Origin: Limosilactobacillus reuteri
Lineage (GTDB): Bacteria > Bacillota > Bacilli > Lactobacillales > Lactobacillaceae
NCBI RefSeq assembly: GCF_003072625.1
Contig: NZ_CP027805.1
Coordinates: 441,501-505,500, forward strand
Length of the DNA stretch: 64,000 nucleotides
Direction of reading: 5' to 3'
The position numbers and the translations under genes are program-made. Within the stretch, counting starts at the first letter, position 1. The number at the start of each line of letters is the position of its first letter. The notes below the pieces were generated by a model. The model was given only the letters and a program-made list of their open reading frames with translations, had not been told where the DNA came from and did not search any database. This document shows positions 9,444-17,883 of this stretch, one piece after another.

Positions 9444-10316
9444 ATGGTAGATAAAAAATTAAAAGTAGTAATTATTACAGGGATGAGTGGTGCGGGGAAA
9501 ACCGTTGCCGTTCATAGCTTAGAAGATTTAGGATATTTCGTAATTGATAACATGCTTCCTGGATTAGCAGAACATTTTGTTGATGTGATAGAAGATTCGG
9601 GCGAGTTTGATAAAATCGCAATGGTAATGGATATGCGTTCACGCGGATTTTACGATGCGGTTTTACCAAACTTTGAAAAACTGAAAAAGCTGGATGATTT
9701 AGATGTGAAATTACTCTTCTTAGATGCTAATGACGTCACGTTAATTTCACGTTATAAGGAAACAAGACGTTCTCATCCCTTATCTCCACAAGGTCGGATA
9801 CTTGATGGAGTAGAATTAGAACGGAAGCTTTCAACTGATCTTAAGAGTCAAGCAGATATAGTAATTGATACCACTAACGTAACGCCCCGAAATCTAAAGT
9901 TAAGGCTCGATAAATTATTCGGACATGGTGAAGGTAATGACTTTTATGTTGAAGTAATGTCATTTGGGTTTAAATATGGGTTGCCACTTGATGCGGATAT
10001 CGTAATGGATGTTCGTTTCCTCCCTAATCCGTTCTATATTCCAGAATTAAAGCACTTAACGGGAAATGATCCATCTGTTCAAAATTATGTTATGCAGAGT
10101 CCGTTGGCTAAGGAATTCTACCAGCATTTACGTTCTCTCTTAGAAATTGCTCTTCCGGGTTACATTAAGGAAGGTAAGAGCAGTTTGACAATTGCAATTG
10201 GGTGTACGGGCGGTCAACATCGGTCAGTAACTATTACTAACAAATTATCTGCTGATTTAAAAGAAAAGGGATATAAAGTAAATACTTACCATCGCGATAT
10301 TGAGAAGGCAAAGTAA
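9444..10316 (+). CDS. rapZ: RapZ/YvcJ family nucleotide-binding protein
   Basis: 290 residues. Walker A GMSGAGKT at 13-20 marks the N-terminal kinase-like domain, and the C-terminal domain carries GCTGGQHRSV near 253-262, typical of the RapZ/YvcJ family. In E. coli the protein is an RNase adaptor that senses glucosamine-6-phosphate; in Bacillus YvcJ binds nucleotides and affects competence. Here the role is inferred. ATG at 9444 follows AGAGGA by 8 nt; an earlier in-frame start lacks a site. First gene of the conserved rapZ-yvcK-whiA operon (15 nt to yvcK). Confidence 0.94.
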   Translation: MVDKKLKVVIITGMSGAGKTVAVHSLEDLGYFVIDNMLPGLAEHFVDVIEDSGEFDKIAMVMDMRSRGFYDAVLPNFEKLKKLDDLDVKLLFLDANDVTLISRYKETRRSHPLSPQGRILDGVELERKLSTDLKSQADIVIDTTNVTPRNLKLRLDKLFGHGEGNDFYVEVMSFGFKYGLPLDADIVMDVRFLPNPFYIPELKHLTGNDPSVQNYVMQSPLAKEFYQHLRSLLEIALPGYIKEGKSSLTIAIGCTGGQHRSVTITNKLSADLKEKGYKVNTYHRDIEKAK

Positions 10317-10331
10317 AGAGGAGTTTTAATT

Positions 10332-11318
10332 ATGTTGCATAAACCAAAGATTGTAGTGATTGGCGGAGGAACTGGTCTACCGGTTGTCCTTCGTGGATTG
10401 CGCGATCAAAATGTTGATGTTACGGCAGTCGTAACAGTAGCTGATGATGGTGGTTCTTCAGGAATTTTACGAAACTATATTAACGTGGTTCCACCTGGTG
10501 ATATTAGAAACGGTTTAGTTGCGTTATCAGAATTACCTGATCTCGAACTTGATATTTTTCAATACCGTTTTAAGACTAGTGATCAGTTCTTTGCTGGTCA
10601 TGCGATTGGTAATTTGATTATCTCTGCTTTGTCTGAAATGAAGGGTGGTATTTTTACCGCTGTTCAAGAACTATCAGAAATGATGAAGATTAATGGACAT
10701 ATTTATCCTGTTGCTAATGAGCCGTTGACCTTAAATGCTGAATTTACAGATGGGACAAAGTTAAGTGGTGAATCGGAAATTACGGCCGCCCATAAGCAAA
10801 TTAAGCGAGTCTGGGTAACACCTTCTAAAGATAATGACGGTCATCCCGCTCGTCCTGTATCAGAGGTCATAACAGCAATAAAGAATGCAGATCAAATTGT
10901 TCTTGGCCCTGGAAGTTTATTTACTAGCATCCTGCCAAACTTGATGATTTCTGAAGTAGGGCAGGCCGTTTGCGAAAGTAAGGCTGAAGTTGTCTATATT
11001 TGCAATATTATGACGCAAAAGGGTGAAACGGATAACTTTACTGATGCTGATCATGTTCGGGTATTAAATCATCACCTTGGGAAGAATTTTATCAATACGG
11101 TCTTAGTCAATATTCAACCTGTTCCCGAAAATTACCTTGATTTTCAGGAATGGAATGAAATTTCTCAACCAGTTAAGCATGATTTCCAAGGGCTCCGAGC
11201 ACAGCATTGTCGCGTAATTAGTTCGAATTTTCTGCGGCTAAAAGACAATGGTGCCTTCCATGATTGCGATAAAGTTGTAGCAGAATTAATGAATCGAATT
11301 CACCAGGTTCACGAGTAG
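10332..11318 (+). CDS. yvcK: Gluconeogenesis factor YvcK (CofD-like)
   Basis: 328-residue member of the CofD/YvcK family that binds UDP-sugars in Bacillus and is needed for cell-wall integrity on gluconeogenic carbon. Visible signatures: [13 protein letters not shown] near residue 12, [13 protein letters not shown] (about 36-48), PPGDIRN, and [13 protein letters not shown] near 195. AAAGAGGAG precedes the ATG. Tightly linked to rapZ and whiA (18 nt to whiA). Confidence 0.94.
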   Translation: MLHKPKIVVIGGGTGLPVVLRGLRDQNVDVTAVVTVADDGGSSGILRNYINVVPPGDIRNGLVALSELPDLELDIFQYRFKTSDQFFAGHAIGNLIISALSEMKGGIFTAVQELSEMMKINGHIYPVANEPLTLNAEFTDGTKLSGESEITAAHKQIKRVWVTPSKDNDGHPARPVSEVITAIKNADQIVLGPGSLFTSILPNLMISEVGQAVCESKAEVVYICNIMTQKGETDNFTDADHVRVLNHHLGKNFINTVLVNIQPVPENYLDFQEWNEISQPVKHDFQGLRAQHCRVISSNFLRLKDNGAFHDCDKVVAELMNRIHQVHE

Positions 11319-11336
11319 TTAGGAGACTGATGCTAG

Positions 11337-12275
11337 ATGTCATATGCAAGCGAAGCAAAGAAAGAATTAACGGGAATCACTGTTCATCGGGATAATGCAA
11401 AGGCGGAATTGATGGCCCTTATTCGGATGAACGGGTCGATTGGCATTGCTGACCACCAGTTGGTACTGAACGTTCAGACCGAAAACCCAGCAATTGCACG
11501 GCGAATCTATTCACTGTTAAAACAATTTTACGGGGTAGAAAGTGAAATCGTGGTTCGTCGTAAAATGAAATTAAAAAAGAATAACCAATATATAGTTCGC
11601 TTACGCTATCATGCACAACATGTCTTAGATGATCTTGGTATTTTACAAAATTATCAAATTAAGGAACAAGTACCCGTAGAATTGCTTAAGGATGAATGGA
11701 TGGTCCGTTCATATCTAAGAGGTGCCTTTTTGGCGGGGGGATCAGTAAATAATCCTGAAACTTCTCGTTATCACTTGGAAATATACTCTCTTTACGAGGA
11801 ACATAATGAGATTATTGCTCAGATGATGAACAAGTTTGGTCTAAATGCCCAAACAACTGCTCGTCGTAGTGGTTTTATTGTTTACTTAAAAGAAGCCGAA
11901 AAAATTGCTAATTTTATGTCGTTAATTGGTGCAACTAACTCAATGCTTCAGTTTGAGAATGTTCGAATTGTACGGGATATGCGGAATTCAGTTAATCGAT
12001 TAGTAAATTGTGAAAATGCTAATCTGAATAAGATTGCAAATGCCTCAACACGCCAAATCGAAAATATTGAATTCATTGATTCGCGAGTAGGGCTTAGCAG
12101 CTTACCTGATAAGTTGCGGGAAATTGCAGAAACGCGATTAGCCCATCAAGAGGTTAGTCTAAAGGAATTAGGAGAATTAGTTCCTGGCGGTCCGATTTCC
12201 AAGTCTGGTGTTAACCATCGCTTACGCAAATTGAATGCTTATGCTGATGAGTTGCGTGCATCGCAGGTTAAATAA
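11337..12275 (+). CDS. whiA: WhiA sporulation/division regulator homolog
   Basis: 312 residues with the family architecture: N-terminal LAGLIDADG-like fold ([13 protein letters not shown] near 130) and C-terminal helix-turn-helix ([23 protein letters not shown], about 275-297; cited here as its position, key residues L-G-E and SKSGVNHR). In Bacillus WhiA affects cell division and chromosome segregation. Last gene of the operon, followed by the terminator at 12281. Confidence 0.95.
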   Translation: MSYASEAKKELTGITVHRDNAKAELMALIRMNGSIGIADHQLVLNVQTENPAIARRIYSLLKQFYGVESEIVVRRKMKLKKNNQYIVRLRYHAQHVLDDLGILQNYQIKEQVPVELLKDEWMVRSYLRGAFLAGGSVNNPETSRYHLEIYSLYEEHNEIIAQMMNKFGLNAQTTARRSGFIVYLKEAEKIANFMSLIGATNSMLQFENVRIVRDMRNSVNRLVNCENANLNKIANASTRQIENIEFIDSRVGLSSLPDKLREIAETRLAHQEVSLKELGELVPGGPISKSGVNHRLRKLNAYADELRASQVK

Positions 12276-12280
12276 TAAAA

Positions 12281-12335
12281 ATCTTTGAGGCTGAGAAAAA
12301 ATAAGCTTTTTCTTACCCTCAAAGGTTTTATTTTA
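12281..12335. terminator. Bidirectional terminator, whiA / small minus-strand gene
   Basis: TTTGAGG (12284-12290) pairs with CCTCAAA (12317-12323), with an AGAAAAA/TTTTTCT inner stem and T-rich tail. It serves whiA on the plus strand and lies downstream of the convergent small gene at 12352. Confidence 0.7.
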
Positions 12336-12351
12336 TCTTTTTAATTGAAAT

Positions 12352-12465
12352 TTATTTCTTATTGATACTTTCGCTAATTAGTGCCAATTCGGTTGCTGCA
12401 CATTCTTGATCTAATTCATTCCAGTTGGTGGTAACGTTAAAAACGTTTAATTTGTTTAATGACAT
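12352..12465 (-). CDS. Small protein, 37 aa, unknown function
   Basis: Minus-strand ORF, ATG at 12465, stop at 12352-12354. A strong site AAGGAGG lies about 9 nt upstream, and a well-formed promoter lies at 12516-12543. The peptide is acidic-neutral, starts MSLNKLNVFNV and contains WNELDQECAATEL; it has one Cys, no membrane segment and no double-Gly leader motif. It is unrelated to any family I recognise. Ribosome site plus promoter plus terminator argue that it is a real gene even though it is below usual length limits. Confidence 0.65.
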   Translation of the reverse strand: MSLNKLNVFNVTTNWNELDQECAATELALISESINKK

Positions 12466-12515
12466 TATAAAATCCTCCTTGACCTTATACCTTTCTTTTC
12501 TCATCTACACCTTGT

Positions 12516-12543
12516 ATCATATCACAATTGGTCTAAAAGTCAA
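12516..12543 (-). promoter_or_regulatory. Promoter of the 37-aa small gene
   Basis: On the minus strand: TTGACT (12543-12538), 16-bp spacer, TATGAT (12521-12516), with TGA immediately before the -10 (extended -10). Confidence 0.65.
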
Positions 12544-12706
12544 TTGCTGTAAGTACACACTTTTTATAAATTTTATCTTAATTGGTATAGGCTTAATTTT
12601 TAAGATGGTTAATGTAATAGTAAAGATAATCGTTTATCAAATTTGGATAAATTGTTAAATTTTGAAAATTGCATTCACGGGATAGTTGTTTTGGGTTAAG
12701 GGAGAC

Positions 12707-12735
12707 TTGCTTTTTAAAACAATGACCGGTATAAT
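12707..12735 (+). promoter_or_regulatory. Promoter of the 43-aa small gene
   Basis: TTGCTT (12707-12712), 17-bp spacer, TATAAT (12730-12735), 47 bp before the ATG. Confidence 0.65.
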
Positions 12736-12782
12736 TGGAATGTTAATTAATTTACGTTTAATATTAAAGGAGGCAAAGTAAC

Positions 12783-12914
12783 ATGCGTAAAGCACACCCA
12801 TACGGCGTACAAGGCCGTCGCCCAATAGCTTCAAAGTACAAGCGAGCATTAAAAGAAAAGAAGATCGAAGCTATTCGTAAGTGGGCTAAAGAAAAGCCAG
12901 CTGAAGAAAAGTAA
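12783..12914 (+). CDS. Small basic protein, 43 aa, unknown function
   Basis: ATG at 12783 with AAGGAGG 8 nt upstream, TAA at 12912-12914. The N-terminal half is rich in Arg, Gly and Tyr (HPYGVQGRRPIASKYKR); the second half is a predicted amphipathic Lys/Glu helix with a Trp. The high charge suggests nucleic-acid or ribosome contact, but this is only a guess. It has its own promoter and a terminator at 12928, so it is a single-gene unit. The IS30 element at 12964 sits in the T-tail of that terminator and leaves the gene intact. Confidence 0.75.
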   Translation: MRKAHPYGVQGRRPIASKYKRALKEKKIEAIRKWAKEKPAEEK

Positions 12915-12927
12915 TTTATTCTATAAA

Positions 12928-12963
12928 AAAAGCTATGCAATCCAGTGCATGGCTTTTATTTTT
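12928..12963 (+). terminator. Terminator of the 43-aa gene
   Basis: AAAAGCTATGCA / TGCATGGCTTTT stem with a 6-nt loop and T-rich tail running into the IS30 target site. Confidence 0.75.
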
Positions 12964-14018
12964 GGCAGATTGCAAGAAATAACTTGAACGAATTTAGTGA
13001 CGTAGATTAAGCAAGAAGATCTCGATTGGTGTGTGCCAGTTAAGACATTTAAGTGGTCGGGAATTCAGATACCAATTGATTTGAACCAGCTGGCGATCGC
13101 TCAGCTCTTCAATGGCTTGTCCCTTGGGAATAAACCGTCGCAAAACTCGGTTACGGTTCTCATTACTACCGCGTTCATGTGGTGAATAAGCATGGGCAAA
13201 ATAAACCTGAGTACCTGTTAGCTGTTCAATTGCCTGATAGTTAGCGAACTCTTTCCCATGATCCACGGTAAGCGTCTTGAGCTTGTCTTGAAGTTGACTA
13301 GCTAGTTCAAGTACGGCTTGAGTCATGGACTGACTGTCGCGACCATGGAGCCGTTTAACAATTGTCAGGCGACTCTTACGCTCCACAAAAGTCGCCACAG
13401 CTTGACCTTTACGTTTGCCAGAAAGTACGGTATCAGCTTCAAAGTGGCCGAATTCTTGGCGAGTTTCGACTTTATGAGGACGCTCCTCAATGGAGCGGCC
13501 GTGACTGAACGTACCACGCTTTTCTTTAGCACGATGACGACGAATTCCATGATCAGGCAAATCGGGTAACTGTACATCAAGCCATCCTTGATCAATCCAG
13601 TTATAGACCGTCTTGTAGGCAATCCCAACTACATGGGCAACTTGTTCAGGGGACCACTTCTGGACTTGAATCTTTTCCTCAATCAAGTGCTTAAGGCTTT
13701 TAGTGAGTGAAGACTTCCGCCCCCGTTGACTAACCTTGCGTTCAAAGTCAGTTTGCGCTAGTTCAGCTTGATACTCACCGTTGAGCCGGTGAAGTTCGTT
13801 AAAGACTGTGGTTTTACTAAAGCCTAAGTAATTAGCGATGTATCGTAAGGAACGTCCTTCATTATGAAGCGTTTCAATGACAATGCGGTTCTGGAATGAT
13901 AAAATAGTGGTGCCCATTAAGGTCCTTCTTTCTAATGGAATGTTGTGGTAACACCATTAAAGGCCTTGATGGGTTTTTCTGTCCACTTAAATGTTCAACT
14001 CAAATTTTACAATCTGCC
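12964..14018 (-). mobile_element. IS30-family element, type A, copy 1 (1055 bp)
   Basis: Ends are imperfect inverted repeats starting GGCAGATTG: left 12964 onward, right ending 14018. The flanks carry a TTTT repeat (12960-12963 and 14019-14022), consistent with the 4-bp target duplications of the other two copies. Transposase on the minus strand. Same length as the copies at 22637 and 56892. Confidence 0.92.
12994..13917 (-). CDS. IS30-family transposase (type A, copy 1)
   Basis: 307-residue transposase. The N-terminal helix-turn-helix (RSLRYIANYLGFSKTTVFNEL) is followed by a DDE catalytic core: FGHFEADTV (about 155-163), VDHGKEFANY (about 220-229) and the Glu in ERGSNENRNRVLRR (about 248-261). 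Intact and of full length for IS30. Nearly identical to the proteins at 22738 and 56922 (one residue apart from each), so all three moved recently. It catalyses excision and insertion of its own element. Confidence 0.95.
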   Translation of the reverse strand: MGTTILSFQNRIVIETLHNEGRSLRYIANYLGFSKTTVFNELHRLNGEYQAELAQTDFERKVSQRGRKSSLTKSLKHLIEEKIQVQKWSPEQVAHVVGIAYKTVYNWIDQGWLDVQLPDLPDHGIRRHRAKEKRGTFSHGRSIEERPHKVETRQEFGHFEADTVLSGKRKGQAVATFVERKSRLTIVKRLHGRDSQSMTQAVLELASQLQDKLKTLTVDHGKEFANYQAIEQLTGTQVYFAHAYSPHERGSNENRNRVLRRFIPKGQAIEELSDRQLVQINWYLNSRPLKCLNWHTPIEIFLLNLRH

Positions 14019-14031
14019 TTTTTAATAACGT

Positions 14032-15103
14032 CGTTTGTAAAATTAAGTTAGAAAAAGTAAAAAGCCATTTGTGATAGACTTTTGAATATCCCTAATCAAA
14101 AGAAAGGCAATCACAAATGACCTATAAACATCTTACCACACGTGAATTAACTCTCATAGCTGATTTTTGGTATCAAGGTCCTAAAGCTTATTGGGCTGCT
14201 AAATTACTTCAGCGTAGTCAAGAAACCATCTATCGTGTTTATCGTTTCCTCAACGACGGTAAAACCATCGACCAATATCTTCAGACTTATCAGCGACATA
14301 AGCGTCATTGTGGTCGGAAGCAGACCCAACTGTCAACTATCGAAGTTAACTATATCCATGTGCAAATCAAGGCAGGTTGGACTCCTGATACTATTATTGG
14401 TCGTCATGAACACCCAATTAGCTGCAGTATGCGCACCCTTTATCGCATGTTTGCCCGCAATCAGTATGGCTTTTCCGTTAAACAGCTACCGATGAAAGGG
14501 AAATGCCATCCCAATGGCTATGTGGAACATCGTGGTAAAGCTGGCCAATTAGGACGCAGTATCTATCAACGATATCGTGATTTTCCGCATTACCAACATG
14601 AATTTGGGCACTTTGAAGCTGATACAGTTCAAGGTAAAGCTCACCGCGGAGCGGTAATGACGCTAGTAGAGCGACAATCCAAAGTAATGATTGTCCTTAA
14701 TATTCATCATAAAACAGACGAAGCAGTGAATTGCCAGCTTGATCAATGGCTCGCTAAACTGCCACGTCACTTTGTTAAATCAATTACTTTTGATAACGGG
14801 AAAGAATTTGCTGGATGGCGAGAAATAGCCAATAAGTATGATCTTCACACCTATTTTGCGGAAGTCGGTGCTCCCAATCAACGAGGGCTAAACGAAAATA
14901 ATAACGGCCTCTTGCGTCGTGATAGTCTTAGTAAAAAGCTAGATTTTCGCGATTTACCAGACGAACTAGTCACTCAGCTAATGCATCGTCGCAACAATAT
15001 CCCACGAAAATCTCTTAATTATCGTACACCATTAGAAGTATTCTTGAGTCATGTCACAGAAGAACAACTTTCACCTTTTTTCTAATTTAAATTGACATTT
15101 CAG
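14032..15103 (+). mobile_element. IS30-family element, type B, intact copy
   Basis: Outer ends resemble the two other type-B elements: left TTTGTAAAATTAAGTTAG (from 14034) and right, read in reverse complement, ATGTCAATTTAAATTAG. Exact ends and target duplication are unclear. It begins 13 bp after the type-A element ends, in the opposite orientation. Confidence 0.8.
14117..15085 (+). CDS. IS30-family transposase (type B, intact)
   Basis: 322-residue transposase. It has an N-terminal HTH region (about 1-60) and a central segment RKQTQLSTIE, then the catalytic core FGHFEADTVQG (about 156-166), FDNGKEFAGW (about 226-235) and the Glu in GLNENNNGLLRR. Unlike the related copies near 53.4 and 58.1 kb, the link region around GFSVKQLPMKGKCHPNG is complete. 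It shares many residues with them but is clearly divergent at DNA level, so it is a sister element rather than their direct parent. Ribosome site AAAGAAAGG precedes the ATG. Confidence 0.93.
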   Translation: MTYKHLTTRELTLIADFWYQGPKAYWAAKLLQRSQETIYRVYRFLNDGKTIDQYLQTYQRHKRHCGRKQTQLSTIEVNYIHVQIKAGWTPDTIIGRHEHPISCSMRTLYRMFARNQYGFSVKQLPMKGKCHPNGYVEHRGKAGQLGRSIYQRYRDFPHYQHEFGHFEADTVQGKAHRGAVMTLVERQSKVMIVLNIHHKTDEAVNCQLDQWLAKLPRHFVKSITFDNGKEFAGWREIANKYDLHTYFAEVGAPNQRGLNENNNGLLRRDSLSKKLDFRDLPDELVTQLMHRRNNIPRKSLNYRTPLEVFLSHVTEEQLSPFF

Positions 15104-15250
15104 GTAAAAAGAAAAAACTGAAGCATTAATTAATAAGATGCCTCTTTATAAAAATAACGTTTTAATATTTTACACACCAATGCTATATATTGTATGTTAA
15201 AACACAAGTGAGTGCTTACAGAAAGTGCCATTTATAAAAGAGGTGATAGT

Positions 15251-16591
15251 ATGTTTGAGTTTTTAAAACCAGCGCCAGTGGCAAAGCAAAAAGTTCCTGC
15301 TAATAAGGTTAAAAGTTCGTATCGTTGGCATCAATTAGGAGTATTACTTGCAATTTGCATCGGTTATATTGGCTGTTATATTATTCGTTTAATTTTTACG
15401 ACCGAGCAAAATGAATTATGAAACAGTATGGTTTTACCACGGCTGATATCGGAATGGTGCTTTCATGTTTTGGGACTGGTTATGGGATTTCAAAATTGTT
15501 TATGGGAGCATTAAGTGATAAAAGTAATACTAACCGTTATTTAGCAACCGGATTGATTATTTCTGCACTGCTTAACTTCGGCTTAGGTTCTACCCGTAGT
15601 CTATATATGATGATGTTTCTAATGCTGATTATGTCGATTGCTCAAGGGATGGGGGCCGCGGCATGTCAACGTTCTGTTCAATTATGGTGAGGGAAGAAAC
15701 ACCGGGGAGCAATTTACTCGTTTGGTCTTCCGCTCATAATGCCGGGGTCTTTGCTTGTGTTGCCGTTGTACAATTAGCAACGTTCATGTTTTCACGTTCC
15801 ATTTCTGCTGTCTTTTATACTTCCTCAGTAGTTTCGCTGATTATTGCGGCTTTTGTATTATTAGTTGGTGCTGACCGACCTGTTAGTGTTGGGTTACCAA
15901 GCATTTCTGAATATACTGGAGATGAAGTTGTTTTAGAAAACGGAACTGAATCTGATTCAGAAGAAACAAGTCTGACTTTACCACAAATTTTTGTTAAATA
16001 TATTTTGACGAATAAAGTTGTGTGGGCCATTACTCTAACATCAATGTCCTTGTATTTTGTTCGTTATGGGATTATGAGTTGGATTCCGAATCAAAAGGCT
16101 TTACGACTAATTTTGCAAAATGGTTAGTGGGAATTTTTGAACTTGCGGCGGTTCCTGGAGTAATTATTATGGGAGTAATTTCCGATGCATTAAAAGGACG
16201 TCGAGCTATTGTTTGTATTTTATGTGTAATTGGTTTATTTATTTGTTTGACAACGTATTTCTTTAGTACCAATCACGTTTTGATCGTAAGTGTTCTTTTT
16301 ATTATGGGAACTTTAATTTATGCTCCATTAACATTGGTTGGATTAATGGTTAATGAAGCAGTTCCTAAATTTGCAGTAGGTTCATCAACTGGATTTATGG
16401 GCTTTTTCCAATACATTTTTGGTGAAACATTAGCAACTGCTTTAATTGGTATTTTAGTAGCGAAATATGGCTGGCTTGCAAGTAATATGGTTTTATATAC
16501 TGCTTCAGCGCTAGCATTTCTGTTATTAGTTTATATTTTTATTGCTGAGCGTCGTGCTGAAAAGATAGCCGATGCTGACAAAAAGAATTAA
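15251..16591 (+). pseudogene. glpT: glpT-like organophosphate:phosphate antiporter, decayed
   Basis: The joined frames read as one OPA-family major facilitator related to GlpT/UhpT (glycerol-3-phosphate or hexose-phosphate uptake in exchange for phosphate). Family-like stretches: YRWHQLGVLLAICIGYIGCY, GISKLFMGALSDKSN, WSSAHNAGVF, FVRYGIMSWIPN, ISDALKGRR. At least three lesions break it. One base is missing near 15419 (TTATGAAA where TTAATGAAA is expected). A net frameshift with lost bases lies near 15690 within the WWSREE-like motif. A further shift or deletion lies near 16105 after SWIPN. ATG at 15251 follows AGAGGTGAT. It lies directly after the IS30 pair and is almost certainly non-functional. 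Confidence 0.88.
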
Positions 16592-16600
16592 ATTTTCACT

Positions 16601-16638
16601 AAAACAAGGCTTTGAAGAACTTTTAGCCTTGTTTTTTG
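16601..16638 (+). terminator. Terminator after glpT remnant
   Basis: AACAAGGCT / AGCCTTGTT stem followed by six T. Confidence 0.8.
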
Positions 16639-16698
16639 TGATTTTATTATAATAATCAAGAATATTTTGCAAAAAAATATTAAATAATAGTTAAAACA

Positions 16699-16715
16699 TT
16701 TGACCTTTTTTGACC
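16699..16715 (+). promoter_or_regulatory. CtsR operator of clpP
   Basis: TTTGACC-TTT-TTTGACC, the reverse complement of the CtsR heptad repeat GGTCAAA-NNN-GGTCAAA, a perfect match. It overlaps the -35 and the spacer of the clpP promoter. Confidence 0.9.
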
Positions 16716-16728
16716 AATCGAGTATAGT
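16700..16728 (+). promoter_or_regulatory. clpP promoter
   Basis: TTGACC (16700-16705), 17-bp spacer, TATAGT (16723-16728). The CtsR repeat covers the -35 and part of the spacer. Confidence 0.7.
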
Positions 16729-16739
16729 ATTATTATCCG

Positions 16740-16766
16740 TTAGCATATAAGACTAACGAGTGCTAA
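16740..16766 (+). promoter_or_regulatory. CIRCE-like HrcA operator in clpP leader
   Basis: TTAGCATAT-N9-GAGTGCTAA. The right arm matches CIRCE (TTAGCACTC-N9-GAGTGCTAA) in 9 of 9 positions and the left in 6 of 9, with the exact 9-bp spacing. It lies just after the expected transcription start. Confidence 0.65.
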
Positions 16767-16786
16767 TTTACTAAGGAGGCCATATT

Positions 16787-17380
16787 ATGAATTTAGTACC
16801 TACTGTCATTGAGCAATCATCTCGTGGTGAACGTGCTTATGACATCTACTCACGGCTTCTGAAGGACCGTATTATTATGCTCTCTGGTCCAATTGAAGAC
16901 GAAATGGCAAATTCAATTGTTGCGCAACTTTTATTCCTTGATGCGCAAGACTCAACTAAAGATATTTACTTATACATTAATTCACCTGGTGGAGTTGTTA
17001 CCTCAGGAATGGCAATTTATGACACTATGAACTTTATTAAGGCTGATGTTCAAACTATTGTAATCGGAATGGCTGCTTCTATGGCTAGTGTATTAGTATC
17101 ATCTGGTGCTAAGGGTAAGCGTTTTGGATTACCACACTCACAAGTTTTGATTCACCAACCATCTGGTGGGGCTCAAGGTCAACAGACTGAAATTGAAATT
17201 GCTGCTACTGAAATTTTGAAAACACGGAAGATGCTTAACGGTATCCTTGCTAAGAATTCTGGTCAACCTATCGAGAAGATCCAGGCTGATACTGAACGTG
17301 ATCATTACTTGACAGCACAAGAAGCAGTAGATTACGGCTTACTTGATGGTGTAATGGAAAATAATTCCAAATTAAAGTAA
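16787..17380 (+). CDS. clpP: ATP-dependent Clp protease proteolytic subunit
   Basis: 197-residue serine peptidase that forms the barrel of Clp proteases and degrades misfolded proteins handed over by Clp ATPases. The catalytic triad is visible: Ser98 in GMAASMAS, His123 in LIHQPSGG, Asp172 in ERDHYL. The oligomer and substrate channel motifs INSPGG and GQ-type handle ([14 protein letters not shown]) are present. AAGGAGG lies 9 nt before the ATG. Expected to be heat-induced through CtsR and possibly HrcA. Confidence 0.97.
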   Translation: MNLVPTVIEQSSRGERAYDIYSRLLKDRIIMLSGPIEDEMANSIVAQLLFLDAQDSTKDIYLYINSPGGVVTSGMAIYDTMNFIKADVQTIVIGMAASMASVLVSSGAKGKRFGLPHSQVLIHQPSGGAQGQQTEIEIAATEILKTRKMLNGILAKNSGQPIEKIQADTERDHYLTAQEAVDYGLLDGVMENNSKLK

Positions 17381-17390
17381 AGTGATAAAT

Positions 17391-17440
17391 AAAAAGATCT
17401 CCAATTATTCGATCGATTTCGAATTATGGAGATCTTTTTT
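17391..17440 (+). terminator. Terminator of clpP
   Basis: AAAAAGATCTCCA (17391-17403) pairs with TGGAGATCTTTTT (17427-17439). Confidence 0.85.
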
Positions 17441-17503
17441 GAATTATCGAAAAGGTGAGTAGAAATAAACAGCCTTGTGGCGACTGTAATATCTTAAAAA
17501 ATG

Positions 17504-17538
17504 AAAAAAGGCTGTCGAAAAAATTCAACAGCCTTATA
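17504..17538 (-). terminator. Terminator of tRNA-Arg
   Basis: On the minus strand AAGGCTGT / ACAGCCTT stem followed by a T-run, just downstream of the tRNA. Confidence 0.75.
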
Positions 17539-17543
17539 AAAAA

Positions 17544-17615
17544 TGCGCCCCCCGAGAGTCGAACTCGGATCTCGAGAACCGGAATCTCACGTGCGATCCA
17601 TTACACTAAGGGCGC
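17544..17615 (-). tRNA. tRNA-Arg (anticodon CCG)
   Basis: Minus-strand cloverleaf. Acceptor GCGCCCT pairs with GGGGCGC plus discriminator A. The anticodon stem TGAGA/TCTCG encloses the loop TTCCGGT, giving anticodon CCG (reads CGG). The T-arm is CCGAG-TTCGACT-CTCGG. CCA is not encoded. It is transcribed towards clpP and ends at its own terminator. Confidence 0.92.
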
Positions 17616-17680
17616 GTCAACAGATACTATATTATCTTAAGTTAATATGAATTGCAAGTATTATTTGAAAATTTTAATTA

Positions 17681-17694
17681 AAATAACGCTTACA
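17681..17694 (-). promoter_or_regulatory. cre-like site upstream of gap
   Basis: The reverse complement TGTAAGCGTTATTT matches 12 of 14 cre positions. It lies about 190 bp before the gap start, so any effect on gap is uncertain. The rest of 17616-17853 shows no gene. Confidence 0.35.
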
Positions 17695-17883
17695 TCAGAA
17701 AAATGTTGTGATTGAATAGACAATTTTTTTGAAGATGGTATCATAAGTATCGTAGAAGTTGTATTATTGCTTAGACCTTACCACTGCGTCACTTACAATG
17801 GTTGAGAGTTGCGATGCTGATGTAATGTGATAAACTAAGCAAGTACACTAATTATGTTTTTTCCTAAAGGAGGAATTTGCAGT

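Noticed and set aside
12425-12658. 77-codon plus-strand ORF
   Set aside because: It is antisense to the better supported 37-aa gene and its promoter, and lacks a ribosome site.
13318-13628. Small ORFs repeated at three places (also near 23.1 and 57.3 kb)
   Set aside because: They are other frames of the IS30 type-A transposase.
17455-17640. 61-codon plus-strand ORF
   Set aside because: It runs across the antisense of tRNA-Arg and its terminator; no ribosome site.
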